A DNA stretch of 64,000 bases from Limoniibacter endophyticus. GTDB taxonomy: Bacteria; Pseudomonadota; Alphaproteobacteria; Rhizobiales; Rhizobiaceae. Positions 27,085 to 37,971 of this stretch are shown piece after piece. How positions within the stretch are numbered: the stretch's first letter is position 1; every line of letters starts with the position of its first letter. The position numbers and the translations under genes are program-made. Location: NCBI RefSeq assembly GCF_014652835.1, contig NZ_BMZO01000008.1, positions 41,203-105,202 on the forward strand. Direction: 5' to 3'. Under the pieces are notes generated by a model. The model did no database searches and was not told the DNA's origin. It worked only from the letters and a program-made list of their open reading frames with translations.

Positions 27085-28167
27085 ATGCTGAGTTTGCTGG
27101 TCGCTTTTGCCGACGATTACGCCGTGTTCAATGTGTTTCGCTATATAACGTTCCGAACCGGCGGAGCCTTGATCACGTCTGCGTTCCTGGTTTTCATGTT
27201 CGGACCAATGATCATCAATTCGTTGCGCGTCCGTCAGGGCAAGGGGCAGCCGATCCGCGCCGATGGCCCGCAGACCCATTTCAAGAAGGCAGGTACGCCC
27301 ACCATGGGAGGCCTGATGATGCTCGTCGGTATTATCGGCTCGACGTTGCTCTGGGCTAATATCACTTCCATCTATGTGTGGGTGATCCTTTTCGTCACCG
27401 TCGGTTTCGGTGCCATCGGTTTTTATGACGATTATCTCAAGGTGACGAAGCAATCCCATATGGGATTTTCCGGCAAGGCGCGCCTCGGTATAGAATTCCT
27501 GATTGCCGCAATTGCCTCCTATGTCATCATGCAGGCCGGGCAGGGTCCGTTCTCATCTTCGCTGGCTTTCCCGTTCGTGAAAGATTTCCTGCTCAATCTC
27601 GGCTGGTTCTTTGTTCCCTTCGCGGCGTTCGTCATTGTTGGAGCAGGCAATGCCGTAAATCTGACAGACGGCCTTGACGGCCTTGCCATCGTGCCGATCA
27701 TGATCGCCGCCGCTTCTTTCGGAGTCATCGCCTATCTCTCGGGTAACGCTGTCTTCGCTGATTATCTTCAGATCCATTTCGTGCCGGGTACCGGTGAACT
27801 TGCCGTAATCCTGGGGGCTGTGATCGGTGCCGGTCTCGGCTTTCTCTGGTTCAACGCGCCGCCTGCCGCGATTTTCATGGGCGATACCGGATCGCTCGCG
27901 CTTGGGGGGCTCATCGGCGCAATCGCCGTTTCAACCAAACACGAGATCGTGCTGGCCATTGTCGGTGGCCTCTTCGTGGCGGAAGCGCTTTCGGTCATCA
28001 TCCAGGTGGGTTTTTTCAAGATGACCGGCAGACGCGTTTTCCTGATGGCTCCCATCCATCACCATTTTGAAAAGCTGGGCTGGACGGAAAGTCAGGTCGT
28101 GATCCGCTTTTGGATTATCGCCGTCATTCTGGCCCTCATCGGTCTTTCCACCCTCAAGCTCAGATAA
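27085..28167 (+). CDS. mraY: Phospho-MurNAc-pentapeptide translocase MraY
   Basis: MraY moves phospho-MurNAc-pentapeptide onto undecaprenyl phosphate and makes lipid I. The 360-aa integral membrane protein has about ten helices. Conserved pieces are [10 protein letters not shown] near 72, the acid pair in FYDDYLK near 115, [13 protein letters not shown] near 190, [12 protein letters not shown] near 265 and the cytosolic HHHFEKLGW near 323. CCGGGGGAATAATAG before the ATG provides a good ribosome site. The 188 bp upstream is an unusual break in an otherwise tightly packed operon and may hold a promoter. Confidence 0.96.
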   Translation: MLSLLVAFADDYAVFNVFRYITFRTGGALITSAFLVFMFGPMIINSLRVRQGKGQPIRADGPQTHFKKAGTPTMGGLMMLVGIIGSTLLWANITSIYVWVILFVTVGFGAIGFYDDYLKVTKQSHMGFSGKARLGIEFLIAAIASYVIMQAGQGPFSSSLAFPFVKDFLLNLGWFFVPFAAFVIVGAGNAVNLTDGLDGLAIVPIMIAAASFGVIAYLSGNAVFADYLQIHFVPGTGELAVILGAVIGAGLGFLWFNAPPAAIFMGDTGSLALGGLIGAIAVSTKHEIVLAIVGGLFVAEALSVIIQVGFFKMTGRRVFLMAPIHHHFEKLGWTESQVVIRFWIIAVILALIGLSTLKLR

Positions 28168-28173
28168 GCGATC

Positions 28174-29580
28174 ATGATCCCGGCCAGCCGCTTCAAGGAT
28201 AAAAAAGTAGCACTCTTCGGTCTCGGCGGATCAGGCCTTGCCACCGCTCATGCGCTGGTGGCGGGGGGTGCCGATCTCATTGCCTCCGACGATAATCCCG
28301 ACAGCGTGGCAAAAGCGGCTTCGGAAGGCGTCGGGACTGGGGATCTGCATAATATTGACTGGGCCGGGCTGGCCGCGTTCGTACTTTCGCCGGGCGTCCC
28401 GCTTACCCATCCCAAGCCACACTGGAGCGTTGATCTGGCACGCGCCGCTGCCGTCGAAATCATTGGGGATGTCGAGCTCTTCTCGCGCGAACGCGCGGCA
28501 CTCGCTCCATCTGCGCCACTTGTTGCGGTCACCGGCACGAACGGAAAATCGACCACGACGGCGCTGATTTCGCACATGCTGAAATCAGCTGGTCGCGATA
28601 CGCAAATGGGCGGCAATATTGGACGCGCCGTATTGACCCTCGAGCCGGTGGAGCCCGCCCGCCATTATGTCATTGAATGCTCGTCCTATCAGATCGATCT
28701 TGCACCGACGCTCAAACCCAGCTGTGGCATTCTTTTGAATTTGACTCCCGATCATCTCGACCGTCATGGCACCATGGCCCATTATGCCGAGATCAAGGAG
28801 CGTCTCGTCGCCAATAGCGATCTCGCGATCGTCGGCGTTGATGACACGTGGTGCGCCGATATTGCACAACGTCTCGAGCGCGCCGGGCGGCGCGTCGCAC
28901 GCATATCTGCCCGGCTGCCACTGACTGACGGCTATTTCGCCTCCGGCCTGTCGCTCTGTCATGCACGTGGCGGCCAGGTCGAAATCGTCGGTACGCTGGA
29001 AGGCGTCGGGTCTTTGCGCGGTCGCCACAATGCGCAGAATGCATTGGCCGCGATTGCGGCCTGCCGCGAAGTTGGCTTGAGCCATGCGGAAATTCAGGCC
29101 GGGCTGTCGAGCTTCAAGGGCCTCGCCCATCGCATGGAGCAGGTCGGACGCAAAGGCAATGTCCTCTTCGTGAATGATTCCAAAGCGACCAATGCCGAGG
29201 CATCTGCACCTGCACTTGCGAGTTTTGAGACGATTTACTGGATCGTCGGCGGTCTGCCCAAACAGGGCGGCATTGAAAGTCTTCGTCCGCTTTTTGACCG
29301 CGTCAAGCGCGCCTATCTGATTGGCGAGGCTGCGCCGGCTTTTTCGGCAACGCTTGGCGATGCGGTTCCATTCGAGATTTCCGGAACGCTCGAAGCGGCG
29401 CTTGCGCATGCGGCGCGCGATGCGGCTGGCAGTAAAGAAGAGGGCGAGGCGGTCGTCTTGCTCTCGCCGGCCTGCGCCAGTTTTGATCAGTTTCGCAATT
29501 TCGAAGTACGCGGCGAGGCTTTCCGTAAAGCCGTCTCTGCAATCGAGGATATCGAGATGATGGGAGCACAATCATGGTAA
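28174..29580 (+). CDS. murD: UDP-MurNAc-L-alanine:D-glutamate ligase MurD
   Basis: MurD adds D-Glu. The 468-aa ligase has an N-terminal Rossmann domain ([17 protein letters not shown]), the ATP loop [15 protein letters not shown] near 118, [13 protein letters not shown] near 165, [12 protein letters not shown] and a C-terminal domain with [12 protein letters not shown] and [17 protein letters not shown]. It starts 6 bp after mraY and overlaps ftsW by 7 bp. Confidence 0.95.
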   Translation: MIPASRFKDKKVALFGLGGSGLATAHALVAGGADLIASDDNPDSVAKAASEGVGTGDLHNIDWAGLAAFVLSPGVPLTHPKPHWSVDLARAAAVEIIGDVELFSRERAALAPSAPLVAVTGTNGKSTTTALISHMLKSAGRDTQMGGNIGRAVLTLEPVEPARHYVIECSSYQIDLAPTLKPSCGILLNLTPDHLDRHGTMAHYAEIKERLVANSDLAIVGVDDTWCADIAQRLERAGRRVARISARLPLTDGYFASGLSLCHARGGQVEIVGTLEGVGSLRGRHNAQNALAAIAACREVGLSHAEIQAGLSSFKGLAHRMEQVGRKGNVLFVNDSKATNAEASAPALASFETIYWIVGGLPKQGGIESLRPLFDRVKRAYLIGEAAPAFSATLGDAVPFEISGTLEAALAHAARDAAGSKEEGEAVVLLSPACASFDQFRNFEVRGEAFRKAVSAIEDIEMMGAQSW

Positions 29581-30725
29581 GTCGCGTCGACAGAGGCCCG
29601 GTCGCCAATTGGTGGTGGACCATTGATCGTTGGTTTCTCGCAGCGTTTCTGAGCCTCATGGGGCTTGGTATCGTGCTTTGTTTTGCCGCAAGTCCCGCGG
29701 TTGCCGAACGCATCGGCCTCGACAGTTTCTATTTTGCCAAGCGCCAGATCATGTTCATGGCCATGGGTGTCGTGGTGATGATTGGCGTTTCCTTTCTGAA
29801 CGCCCGTCAGATTCGTCGAATCGCGATCGCCATGCTTATCGGATCTCTGGTCTTGATGGTCGCGGTTCTCTTCATCGGCGTCGAGGTCAAGGGGGCGCGG
29901 CGCTGGGTTTCGCTGGCCGGCCTCTCGGTTCAGCCGTCAGAATTCCTGAAGCCTGCCTTTGTCATTATCTGCGCCTGGCTTTTCTCGGAACACGCCCGCC
30001 AGCCCGATATTCCAGGCAACCTTTTTGCCACGATCCTGCTCGGTCTCGTGTTGGCTCTGTTGCTTGCGCAGCCGGACGTCGGCCAGACCCTGCTCGTGGC
30101 CGGAACATGGTCGGTCATGTTCTTCATGGCGGGTTTGTCGTGGTTCTGGATATTGCTTCTGGCAGGTACGGCGGTAACAGGGGCGTTCATCGCCTATGAA
30201 GCATTGCCCCACGTCGCCAGCCGGATCAATCGCTTCATAACAGGTGAGGGCGATACTTTTCAGGTTGATATGGGACGCGAGGCGCTCATCACCGGTGGCT
30301 GGTTCGGCCAGGGGCCGGGCGAAGGCACCATCAAGCGTATCATCCCCGACAGCCACGCCGACTTCGTATTCTCGGTAGCTGGCGAGGAGTTCGGCTTGAT
30401 TCTGTGCATGCTCATTGCTGCGATCTTTGCCTTCATTGTCCTGCGCGGCCTGTTTGTCGCCCTAAAGGAACATGACGATTTCACACGCTATGCGGTTTCC
30501 GGCCTGGTTGCCAATTTCGGCTTCCAGTCGATCATCAATATCGGTGTGAATGTGCATATTCTACCCGCAAAGGGGATGACGCTGCCTTTCATTTCGTACG
30601 GTGGCTCGTCACTTATCGCCATTGCTGTCGGCATGGGCATGGTTCTGGCACTCACGCGCCAGCGTCCCGACAAGCGCATGATCTATGCCTATCACCGTCC
30701 CTATTCGACGGTGCCTGCCGAATGA
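29574..30725 (+). CDS. ftsW: Septal peptidoglycan glycosyltransferase FtsW
   Basis: FtsW is a SEDS-family polymerase that works with FtsI at the septum. The 383-aa protein has about ten membrane helices. SEDS landmarks are [26 protein letters not shown] near 100-125, [17 protein letters not shown]-like [26 protein letters not shown] near 220-245, [19 protein letters not shown] and [15 protein letters not shown] near 340. GGGAG inside the end of murD serves as its ribosome site, and the stop overlaps murG by ATGA. Confidence 0.95.
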   Translation: MVSRVDRGPVANWWWTIDRWFLAAFLSLMGLGIVLCFAASPAVAERIGLDSFYFAKRQIMFMAMGVVVMIGVSFLNARQIRRIAIAMLIGSLVLMVAVLFIGVEVKGARRWVSLAGLSVQPSEFLKPAFVIICAWLFSEHARQPDIPGNLFATILLGLVLALLLAQPDVGQTLLVAGTWSVMFFMAGLSWFWILLLAGTAVTGAFIAYEALPHVASRINRFITGEGDTFQVDMGREALITGGWFGQGPGEGTIKRIIPDSHADFVFSVAGEEFGLILCMLIAAIFAFIVLRGLFVALKEHDDFTRYAVSGLVANFGFQSIINIGVNVHILPAKGMTLPFISYGGSSLIAIAVGMGMVLALTRQRPDKRMIYAYHRPYSTVPAE

Positions 30726-31822
30726 GCCAGAAAAAGACCTTTGTCCTGTCCGCTGGAGGTACTGGCGGACATCTCTTTCCGGCCGAGGCTCTTGCGCATG
30801 AGTTGAAGGCGCGAGGGCATAGTGCGCATCTGGCAACAGACGAGCGTGCAGAGAAGTTTGCGGATCGCTTTCCGGGACCGGTTCATGCCATCCCGTCGGC
30901 GACGATTGCCGGTCGCAATCCTCTGGCACTCATTCGCGCAGGTCTCGCGATTTGGAAAGGCATGCGTGCCTCAAGCGCCTTGTTCTCGCAGATGAAGCCG
31001 TCCGCTGTCATCGGCTTTGGCGGCTATCCGACCCTTCCACCGCTCCTTGCCGCAACGCGCGCGGGAATACCCACGCTTATCCATGAGCAAAATGCAGTCA
31101 TGGGCCGTGCCAACAAGCTGCTTAGCACACGTGTAACAAAGATCGCGGGTGGCTTTCTGGAAAAGCCGCAAGGTCCGCTCGGCGCTAAAACCATCATCAC
31201 CGGCAATCCGATCCGGCCTGCCGTGATCGAGGCAATGGAGACGCCATACGTGGCTTCGTCAGGTAATGCGCCGTTTCATCTGTTGATCTTTGGCGGCAGC
31301 CAGGGTGCAAAGTTCTTCTCTGACGCGCTGCCGCCGGCCATCGAAAAGCTGTCATCGGAAAAGCGATTGCGTCTGCGCATCGTACAGCAGGCGCGTATGG
31401 AAGATGAGGCTGCCGTTCGTACGGCCTATGCAAATCTTGGCGTGGAGGCGGAAGTTTCGCCGTTCTTCAATGATATGGCGGCGCGTATTGCCAATGCCCA
31501 GCTTGTTATTTCGCGCTCGGGTGCGTCGACCGTGTCGGAAGTTGCCGCCATCGGTCGTCCGGCAATCTTCGTCCCGTATCCGCACGCTCTCGATCATGAT
31601 CAGGCAGCCAATGCAGCCAAGCTCGAGAAATCGGGTGGTGCTCGTGTCATCCGCCAGCAGGAGCTTTCCGCCGCCCGTCTTGCGGATCTGCTCGCCTCGC
31701 TCATGGATGAGCCGCAGACCTTGTCCGACATGGCGGGTTCTGCCCGCTCTACCGGAACGAAAGATGCTGCACGGTTGCTTGCCGACGCCGCGGAAGCTAT
31801 TGCAGACGACAAAAATATCTAA
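30722..31822 (+). CDS. murG: Lipid II synthase MurG
   Basis: MurG transfers GlcNAc from UDP-GlcNAc to lipid I at the inner face of the membrane. The 366-aa GT-B glycosyltransferase shows the Gly-rich loops [16 protein letters not shown] near 10-25 and [15 protein letters not shown] near 190. Also present are [28 protein letters not shown], and the sugar-binding [33 protein letters not shown] near 260-290. It is coupled to ftsW, and murC follows after 52 bp. Confidence 0.96.
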   Translation: MSQKKTFVLSAGGTGGHLFPAEALAHELKARGHSAHLATDERAEKFADRFPGPVHAIPSATIAGRNPLALIRAGLAIWKGMRASSALFSQMKPSAVIGFGGYPTLPPLLAATRAGIPTLIHEQNAVMGRANKLLSTRVTKIAGGFLEKPQGPLGAKTIITGNPIRPAVIEAMETPYVASSGNAPFHLLIFGGSQGAKFFSDALPPAIEKLSSEKRLRLRIVQQARMEDEAAVRTAYANLGVEAEVSPFFNDMAARIANAQLVISRSGASTVSEVAAIGRPAIFVPYPHALDHDQAANAAKLEKSGGARVIRQQELSAARLADLLASLMDEPQTLSDMAGSARSTGTKDAARLLADAAEAIADDKNI

Positions 31823-31874
31823 AGAACGGCAGGCGATCTCCCTATCGTCGCCTGAAGAACAAGGAAAACGCCTC

Positions 31875-33281
31875 ATGAAGATGCGCCAATCGGTCGGTCT
31901 CATCCATTTCGTCGGTATCGGCGGTATCGGCATGAGCGGCATTGCCGAAGCTTTGTACAATCTTGGCTACAAGGTGCAAGGGTCGGATCAGGCCGATGGC
32001 GCAAATGTTCAGCGTCTACGTGACAAGGGCATTGAATGTTTCGTCGGCCATCGTGCCGAGAACCTTGGCGACGCGGAAGTCGTGGTGGTCTCGACCGCCA
32101 TCCGCAAGGACAACCCGGAGCTCGTGGCCGCCCGCGATCACCACCTGCCGGTGGTGCGCCGAGCCGAAATGCTGGCCGAACTCATGCGTTTTCGTCAGGC
32201 GATTGCCATTGGCGGCACGCATGGCAAAACGACGACCACCTCACTGGTCGGCACATTGCTGGAGGCCGGTGGGCTTGATCCGACCGTGATCAATGGCGGC
32301 ATCATCAACGCCTATGGTACCAATGCGCGCATGGGCGATGGCGAGTGGATGGTAGTAGAGGCAGACGAAAGCGACGGCACCTTCCTCAAGCTTCCTGCGG
32401 AAATCACGGTCGTTACCAATATCGATCCGGAGCATCTCGATCATTACGGCTCCTTTGACAGGGTTCGCGACGCATTCCGCCAGTTCGTCGAGAATGTGCC
32501 TTTTTATGGCTTTGGCGTTCTCTGCACCGATCACCCCGAAGTGCAGGCGCTGGCTTCGCGCATAGAAGATCGTCGCGTCATCTCCTACGGCGAGAACGCG
32601 CAGGCGGATGTTCGCTTCCACAATGTCCGCATCGACGGGGCCGCTTCGATTTTCGATGTAACAATCCGCCACCGTAAAAGCCGCGAGACAACCGAGATCA
32701 AGGATATTCGTCTGCCGATGCCGGGACGCCACAATGTCTCGAATGCGACTTCGGCCATCGCCGTCGCTCATGAACTTGGCATGACACCCGATCTGATCCG
32801 TCAGGGTCTGGCGAGTTTTAGCGGCGTCAAGCGTCGCTTCACATTTACCGGCGAATGGAATGGCGTGAAGATTTTTGACGATTACGGTCATCATCCGGTC
32901 GAAATCCGCGCCGTTTTGCGAGCTGCTCGCGACTCCGCTGAAAAGCGGGTGATTGCCATCGCTCAGCCGCATCGCTACACGCGTCTCCACGATTTGATGG
33001 ACGACTTCGCCACCTGTTTCAACGATGCCGATACCGTTTTGGTTGCACCCGTCTACACGGCAGGCGAGGAACCGATCGAGGGCGCGACCTCGGGAGAGCT
33101 TGTCGCTCGTATTCGTGCAGGCGGCCATCGCGATGCCCGTAATCTGGAAGGGCCGGACGCAATCGGAGGTGTGATCCGCCAACTGGCGCAGCCGGGCGAT
33201 CTTGTCATCTTTCTGGGCGCGGGCAATATCACGCAGTGGGCCTATGCTCTTCCGAACCAGCTCAATTCAGGTGCTGCATGA
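31875..33281 (+). CDS. murC: UDP-MurNAc:L-alanine ligase MurC
   Basis: MurC adds the first amino acid of the stem peptide. The 468-aa ligase has [17 protein letters not shown] near the N terminus, the ATP loop [16 protein letters not shown] near 112, [23 protein letters not shown], and the C-terminal [14 protein letters not shown] with [22 protein letters not shown] precedes the ATG at 31875. An upstream open frame overlaps murG and is not coding. The stop overlaps the murB start by ATGA. Confidence 0.95.
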   Translation: MKMRQSVGLIHFVGIGGIGMSGIAEALYNLGYKVQGSDQADGANVQRLRDKGIECFVGHRAENLGDAEVVVVSTAIRKDNPELVAARDHHLPVVRRAEMLAELMRFRQAIAIGGTHGKTTTTSLVGTLLEAGGLDPTVINGGIINAYGTNARMGDGEWMVVEADESDGTFLKLPAEITVVTNIDPEHLDHYGSFDRVRDAFRQFVENVPFYGFGVLCTDHPEVQALASRIEDRRVISYGENAQADVRFHNVRIDGAASIFDVTIRHRKSRETTEIKDIRLPMPGRHNVSNATSAIAVAHELGMTPDLIRQGLASFSGVKRRFTFTGEWNGVKIFDDYGHHPVEIRAVLRAARDSAEKRVIAIAQPHRYTRLHDLMDDFATCFNDADTVLVAPVYTAGEEPIEGATSGELVARIRAGGHRDARNLEGPDAIGGVIRQLAQPGDLVIFLGAGNITQWAYALPNQLNSGAA

Positions 33282-34237
33282 CTCAATCCGGTTCCGATCT
33301 TCTGGCCAAGCTTGGCGACAGACTCTCCGGTCTTCGCGGTCGCCTGATGCCTGATGCCGGTATGGACAAGATCACCTGGTTGCGCGCGGGTGGTCCAGCC
33401 CAGGTTCTGTTCACGCCGGCTGACGAGGAAGATCTCGCGACTTTCCTGAGGGCCGTGCCGGAAGAGATCCCTGTCATGGTCGTCGGGGTCGGTTCCAATC
33501 TTCTGGTGCGTGATGGAGGCGTTGACGGCTTCGTCGTGCGCCTGTCGCCGAAGGGTTTTGGCGCAGCGAAGGTCGTTTCGGATGTGCGTATAGAGGCAGG
33601 GGCTGCAACGCCCGACAAGCGGGTGGCAGCAACGGCACTGGATGCGGGTATTGGCGGCTTCCACTTCTATCATGGCATTCCCGGTGCCATTGGCGGCGCG
33701 CTGCGCATGAATGCCGGTGCCAATGGCGTCGAGACGCGGGAGCGGGTCGTCGAGGTGCGAGCGCTGGATCGCCAGGGTGATGCTCATGTGCTTTCCAACA
33801 GCGAGATGGGTTATGCCTATCGCAGCAGCATGGCTTCAAAGAGCCTGATCTTTACCTCCGCGCTGTTTGAAGGCTACCGGGAAGACAAGGACGCCATCCA
33901 GGCATCGATGGAGGGTGTTCAACAGCATCGCGAGACGGTCCAGCCTGTTCGGGAGAAAACCGGCGGCTCCACCTTCAAAAACCCGGAAGGCTCTTCGGCC
34001 TGGAAAGAGATCGATAAGGCCGGCATGCGTGGTTTCAAGGTCGGCGCGGCGCAGATGTCGGAAATGCATTGCAATTTCATGATCAACACCGGCGAGGCTA
34101 CCGGGCACGATCTCGAAACCCTTGGCGAAACCGTGCGTCGTCGTGTACGCGAAACTTCGGGTGTTTCCCTTCAGTGGGAAATCAAGCGTATCGGCAAATT
34201 CGTCGCGGGCAGGGAAGTAACCCCATTTCTCGACTGA
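33278..34237 (+). CDS. murB: UDP-N-acetylenolpyruvoylglucosamine reductase MurB
   Basis: MurB reduces the enolpyruvyl ether to MurNAc with FAD and NADPH. The 319-aa protein has an FAD-binding N-terminal domain ([41 protein letters not shown]), [18 protein letters not shown] and the active-site region [42 protein letters not shown]. Its ending, [12 protein letters not shown], is typical. It ends the first half of the dcw cluster, with a perfect inverted repeat CTCGACT/AGTCGAG straddling its stop codon. Confidence 0.95.
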   Translation: MTQSGSDLLAKLGDRLSGLRGRLMPDAGMDKITWLRAGGPAQVLFTPADEEDLATFLRAVPEEIPVMVVGVGSNLLVRDGGVDGFVVRLSPKGFGAAKVVSDVRIEAGAATPDKRVAATALDAGIGGFHFYHGIPGAIGGALRMNAGANGVETRERVVEVRALDRQGDAHVLSNSEMGYAYRSSMASKSLIFTSALFEGYREDKDAIQASMEGVQQHRETVQPVREKTGGSTFKNPEGSSAWKEIDKAGMRGFKVGAAQMSEMHCNFMINTGEATGHDLETLGETVRRRVRETSGVSLQWEIKRIGKFVAGREVTPFLD

Positions 34238-34657
34238 CCGCGGTAGTCGAGAGAACAGCACAAATTCTTGTAATTTTTATCACGATTATTACACTCTTTG
34301 GTTGCATCAATTGAGTCCGCGATTCATTGCGATTGTGCGCATTAACCATAACTCCTTGTTTTGTGGGAAAACCGGGATGACGGCCTTCGCTGCTCCTGTC
34401 TTACGCTTCCCGCACCGTCGGTACGTCGTGCTCTTGCGCTGAGACCAACTCTCTGATTCTAAGAGATGAATCGAATAGTCGATGTGATTCGTCGCTGATC
34501 GGAGAGGTCAGCGGGATGATCGAATCTCCATGGCTTTTCGTACGGGTTTTATGTTGCCCGCGCTGCCGTCCGGTCATTATTCCGGTTCAACCATGCGGCG
34601 TGCAAGGGTGGCGCAAGCGTCGCAGTGTAGCGTTGTGGGATTGGAAGAGGGGACATC
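34238..34657 (+). promoter_or_regulatory. 420-bp murB-ddlB gap with clustered GANTC sites
   Basis: No convincing gene is seen here. GANTC, the site methylated by CcrM in alphaproteobacteria, occurs at 34313, 34321, 34455, 34468, 34486 and 34522. TTAACCAT, a CtrA half-site form, lies at 34342-34349. The region probably carries a cell-cycle-controlled promoter for ddlB-ftsQ-ftsA-ftsZ. Confidence 0.5.
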
Positions 34658-35584
34658 ATGAGTGTCAAGCATGTTGCCGTCCTGATGGGTGGTTTTGCTT
34701 CTGAAAGGCCGGTTAGTCTTTCGTCCGGCAATGCCTGCGCCGATGCCCTTGAAGTTGAAGGTTATCGTGTTACCCGCGTCGACGTCGATCGCGACATCTC
34801 AGCCGTTCTTTCCGAGTTGAGGCCGGATGTTGTCTTCAATGCTCTTCATGGTCCTTTCGGTGAGGATGGGACCATTCAGGGCGTTCTCGAATTCCTGCAA
34901 ATTCCCTACACGCATTCCGGTGTTCTTCCGTCGGCTTTGGCAATGAACAAGGAAGTGGCAAAGAAAGTTGCCAAGGCTGCTGGCATCCCGGTTGCCGAAA
35001 GCAGGATCATGAGCCGCTTCGATATTGGCTCGAAGCATCCAATGGAGCCTCCATACGTGGTCAAGCCGGTTCGCGAAGGATCGAGCTTCGGCGTCGTCAT
35101 CGTGCGTGAGGGGCAGTCGCATCCGCCGCAGATTCTCACCTCGGATGAGTGGAAATATGGCGATGTTGTTATGGTTGAGCGCTACGTGCATGGGCGCGAA
35201 TTGACTTGTGCCGTCATGGGGGACGTGGCGCTCGGCGTCACAGAGATCATTCCGACCGGTCCTGCTTTCTATGATTACGATGCAAAATATGCAGCCGGCG
35301 GATCAAAACATGAATGTCCGGCAAAAATTTTACCGAATATTTACCAAAAAATAATGACACTGTCCCTGAAGGCACATCAGGCGATTGGCTGCAGGGGCGT
35401 GTCCCGATCCGACTTCCGTTACGACGACCGGTTCTCCGAAAATGGCGAGCTGATCTGGCTGGAGATCAATACGCAGCCGGGCATGACGCCCACGTCTCTG
35501 TTGCCTGAGCTTGCTTTGCATGCCGGACATTCGTTCGGTGAGTTGCTGAGTTGGATGGTGGAGGACGCCTCGTGTTCGCGTTGA
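34658..35584 (+). CDS. ddlB: D-alanine:D-alanine ligase
   Basis: Ddl makes the D-Ala-D-Ala dipeptide used by MurF. The 308-aa ATP-grasp enzyme has [17 protein letters not shown] near the start, [18 protein letters not shown] near 70 and [38 protein letters not shown] near 140 and [18 protein letters not shown] near 275 hold metal and ATP ligands. GGAAGAGGGGAC precedes the ATG. It is the first gene after the 420-bp gap and overlaps ftsQ by 13 bp. Confidence 0.95.
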   Translation: MSVKHVAVLMGGFASERPVSLSSGNACADALEVEGYRVTRVDVDRDISAVLSELRPDVVFNALHGPFGEDGTIQGVLEFLQIPYTHSGVLPSALAMNKEVAKKVAKAAGIPVAESRIMSRFDIGSKHPMEPPYVVKPVREGSSFGVVIVREGQSHPPQILTSDEWKYGDVVMVERYVHGRELTCAVMGDVALGVTEIIPTGPAFYDYDAKYAAGGSKHECPAKILPNIYQKIMTLSLKAHQAIGCRGVSRSDFRYDDRFSENGELIWLEINTQPGMTPTSLLPELALHAGHSFGELLSWMVEDASCSR

Positions 35585-36507
35585 AGTCGCAGCGTACCGA
35601 TTTTGACAGGCGCGTTTCACGTGCCGATTATGATCGTCGCGGCTTTTTGGATGGCTATGTTCTGCCGCGCTGGCTGCGCAAGCCGGTGCGTCTCGCTGCG
35701 CGTCTGTTCGATGATGATTTCCAGGCGCCGCGCTTTGCAATGACCATTGCCAGTGTCGGGCTATTCGCGGCCTCGGCCATGTATGGCACCGCCGCCGGCG
35801 GTCACACGCCAGCCGTTCTGCAGGCGATCACTGCCAATGCCGGCTTCGCGATTGAGCAGGTTCGGGTCAATGGCCAGAAGGAAATTTCCGAGATCGATAT
35901 TGTTGGTGCGCTTGAGCTTGACGGGTCAACTTCGCTTATCGGGTTCGATGCCTTTGCAGCTCGTGCGCGGGTTGCGGCGCTGCCGTGGGTTGAAAGCGTC
36001 GAAATCCGCAAGGTCTATCCCGGGCAGGTCGATGTTAATCTGGTCGAGCGCAAACCCTTCGCTCTGCTCCAGAAGGATGGCGACTTGTCCGTTATCGAGG
36101 AAGACGGTCGCGTGATTGCGCCGCTGACCAATATGGCTCATCTCGATCTGCCTTTGCTGGTCGGTGCCGGTGCTGACATGCGTGCGTCTCAGTTCATCGG
36201 TGAAATGGCTGCGCATCCAGATCTGGCTTCGCAGGTCAAGGCCTATATCCGTGTCGCCGATCGTCGCTGGGATCTGATGCTGAAGAATGGTGTCACGCTG
36301 CGCCTGCCGGAAGATGGCATGGAAGCGGCAATCGACAAGGTTCTGCGCGCAGATCGGGAGCAAGGTCTGTTTGGCAAGGATATTCTCGCCGTCGACCTGC
36401 GTCAGTCGGATCGCATGGTTTTGAAAATGTCGCCGGAAGCCGTCGAACAACGTGCGGAAGCTTTCAAGGAAAGAGCCAAGAGAATGCGTGCGGAGCATAG
36501 AATATGA
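35572..36507 (+). CDS. ftsQ: Cell division protein FtsQ
   Basis: FtsQ is a bitopic division protein that holds FtsB and FtsL. The 311-aa product has a basic cytosolic N terminus, one membrane helix near 55-75 ([18 protein letters not shown]), then a POTRA domain ([24 protein letters not shown]) and the FtsQ domain ([29 protein letters not shown]). The GTG at 35572 is chosen because GGAGGA stands six bases before it. No ATG start is available near the N terminus. It overlaps ftsA by ATGA. Confidence 0.93.
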   Translation: MFALKSQRTDFDRRVSRADYDRRGFLDGYVLPRWLRKPVRLAARLFDDDFQAPRFAMTIASVGLFAASAMYGTAAGGHTPAVLQAITANAGFAIEQVRVNGQKEISEIDIVGALELDGSTSLIGFDAFAARARVAALPWVESVEIRKVYPGQVDVNLVERKPFALLQKDGDLSVIEEDGRVIAPLTNMAHLDLPLLVGAGADMRASQFIGEMAAHPDLASQVKAYIRVADRRWDLMLKNGVTLRLPEDGMEAAIDKVLRADREQGLFGKDILAVDLRQSDRMVLKMSPEAVEQRAEAFKERAKRMRAEHRI

Positions 36508-37814
36508 GCTGGCTCGGCCCCAAGAACGAAACCCCACGCCGTTCCGGTATAGCAACCGTTCTCGACGTCGGCTCCAGCAAGGTTTGCTGCATCATCGCGC
36601 GGCTCAAGCCGCGTGAGGAAGGGCAATATCTCAAGGCCCGTACCCACGAGGTGCAGGTTCTCGGCATTGGCCATCAGCAGTCGCGCGGCGTGAAGTCGGG
36701 CGTCGTCGTGCAGCTCGATCATGTCGAGCAGGCGATCCGCCTTGCTGTCGATTCCGCCGAGCGCATGGCTGGGCTGACGGTCGATTCGCTCTTTGCCAAT
36801 GTCACGGCCGGCCGTCAGAAAAGCGAGATATTCACTGCCAACGTCAATCTCGGCGGTCACGAAGTTTCCGAAGGCGATATCCGCAAGGTGCTGGGCGCCG
36901 GTGCGCGGCAGGCGATGAAGGCGGAACGGGAAGTCGTGCACTCGCTGGCCACCGGCTATACGCTCGATGCCGAGCGTGGCATTCGCGATCCACGCGGCAT
37001 GATTGGCGACGCGCTCGGTGTCGACATGCATGTCGTCACAGCCGATTCTGCGCCGCTGCGCAATTTGGAGCTTTCCATCAACCGCGCCCACCTTTCGGTT
37101 GAGCGCATGGTCGCAACGCCTTACGCCAGCGGCCTTGCTGCTCTGGTCGATGACGAACTCGAAATGGGCGCAGCCTGTATCGATATGGGGGCTGGCACGA
37201 CCAGCATTTCCATCTTTGCCGACGGCAAGTTCACGCATATCGAGTCGATCCCGGTCGGCGGAAGCCATGTTACCATGGATCTTGCGCGCGGCCTCTCGAT
37301 CCGTCTGGAAGATGCCGAGCGCCTTAAGGTCATGCATGGTTCGGCTCTTCCGGGTGCGAGTGTGGACGATCATGATCTTGTCACCATACAGCCGATGGGG
37401 CTTGAGGATATTGAGGCGCCGCTCCAGGTGCCGCGTGCGCTGATGACGCGCATCATCCGTGCCCGCATCGAGGAGACGTTGGAACTTCTGCGCGACCGGC
37501 TAAATGAATCAGGTTATGCTAATATCATTGGCAAGCGAATCGTCCTGACCGGCGGTGCCAGCCAGCTCACCGGATTGCCGGAGGCGGCGCGGCGCGTGCT
37601 CGGCCGTAATGTACGCATAGGCCGCCCGCTGGGTGTTGCGGGTCTGCCCGAGGCGGCCAAAGGGCCGGCCTTCTCAGCCGCGGTCGGACTGTTGATATAC
37701 CCGCAGGTTGCGGGGCTGGAGAATATCCAGACGCGGGGCGGTACCCGTTTCCGGATGACTGGTACTGGCGGCGCGTTCTCACGCGTTGGGCAGTGGTTCA
37801 GAGAGAGTTTCTAA
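36504..37814 (+). CDS. ftsA: Cell division protein FtsA
   Basis: FtsA is the actin-like protein that tethers FtsZ to the membrane. The 436-aa product has the ATP motif TVLDVGSSKVCCIIARL near 15, a 1C domain (KSGVVVQLDHVEQAIRLAVDSAERMAG), the phosphate-2 loop AACIDMGAGTTSISIFADGKF near 222-242 and IVLTGGASQLTGLPE near 350. It ends with a short amphipathic helix, RVGQWFRESF, that should bind the membrane. A 157-bp gap before ftsZ leaves room for a separate ftsZ promoter. Confidence 0.95.
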   Translation: MSWLGPKNETPRRSGIATVLDVGSSKVCCIIARLKPREEGQYLKARTHEVQVLGIGHQQSRGVKSGVVVQLDHVEQAIRLAVDSAERMAGLTVDSLFANVTAGRQKSEIFTANVNLGGHEVSEGDIRKVLGAGARQAMKAEREVVHSLATGYTLDAERGIRDPRGMIGDALGVDMHVVTADSAPLRNLELSINRAHLSVERMVATPYASGLAALVDDELEMGAACIDMGAGTTSISIFADGKFTHIESIPVGGSHVTMDLARGLSIRLEDAERLKVMHGSALPGASVDDHDLVTIQPMGLEDIEAPLQVPRALMTRIIRARIEETLELLRDRLNESGYANIIGKRIVLTGGASQLTGLPEAARRVLGRNVRIGRPLGVAGLPEAAKGPAFSAAVGLLIYPQVAGLENIQTRGGTRFRMTGTGGAFSRVGQWFRESF

Positions 37815-37971
37815 GCGCGGAGCCAATAAGCTGCTCCGGCAGCCGGTTCCCGTAAGTGTTCAGAGTTTTGAGTGCGTGTTTTGCACTTGGAGTGAGTTTG
37901 CGTGGCGGGGCGTGTCCCCATAGCAAAGCCGCTTTTGGCGAGGCGGCGAATAGGCGAAAAAGGACGAGAAA

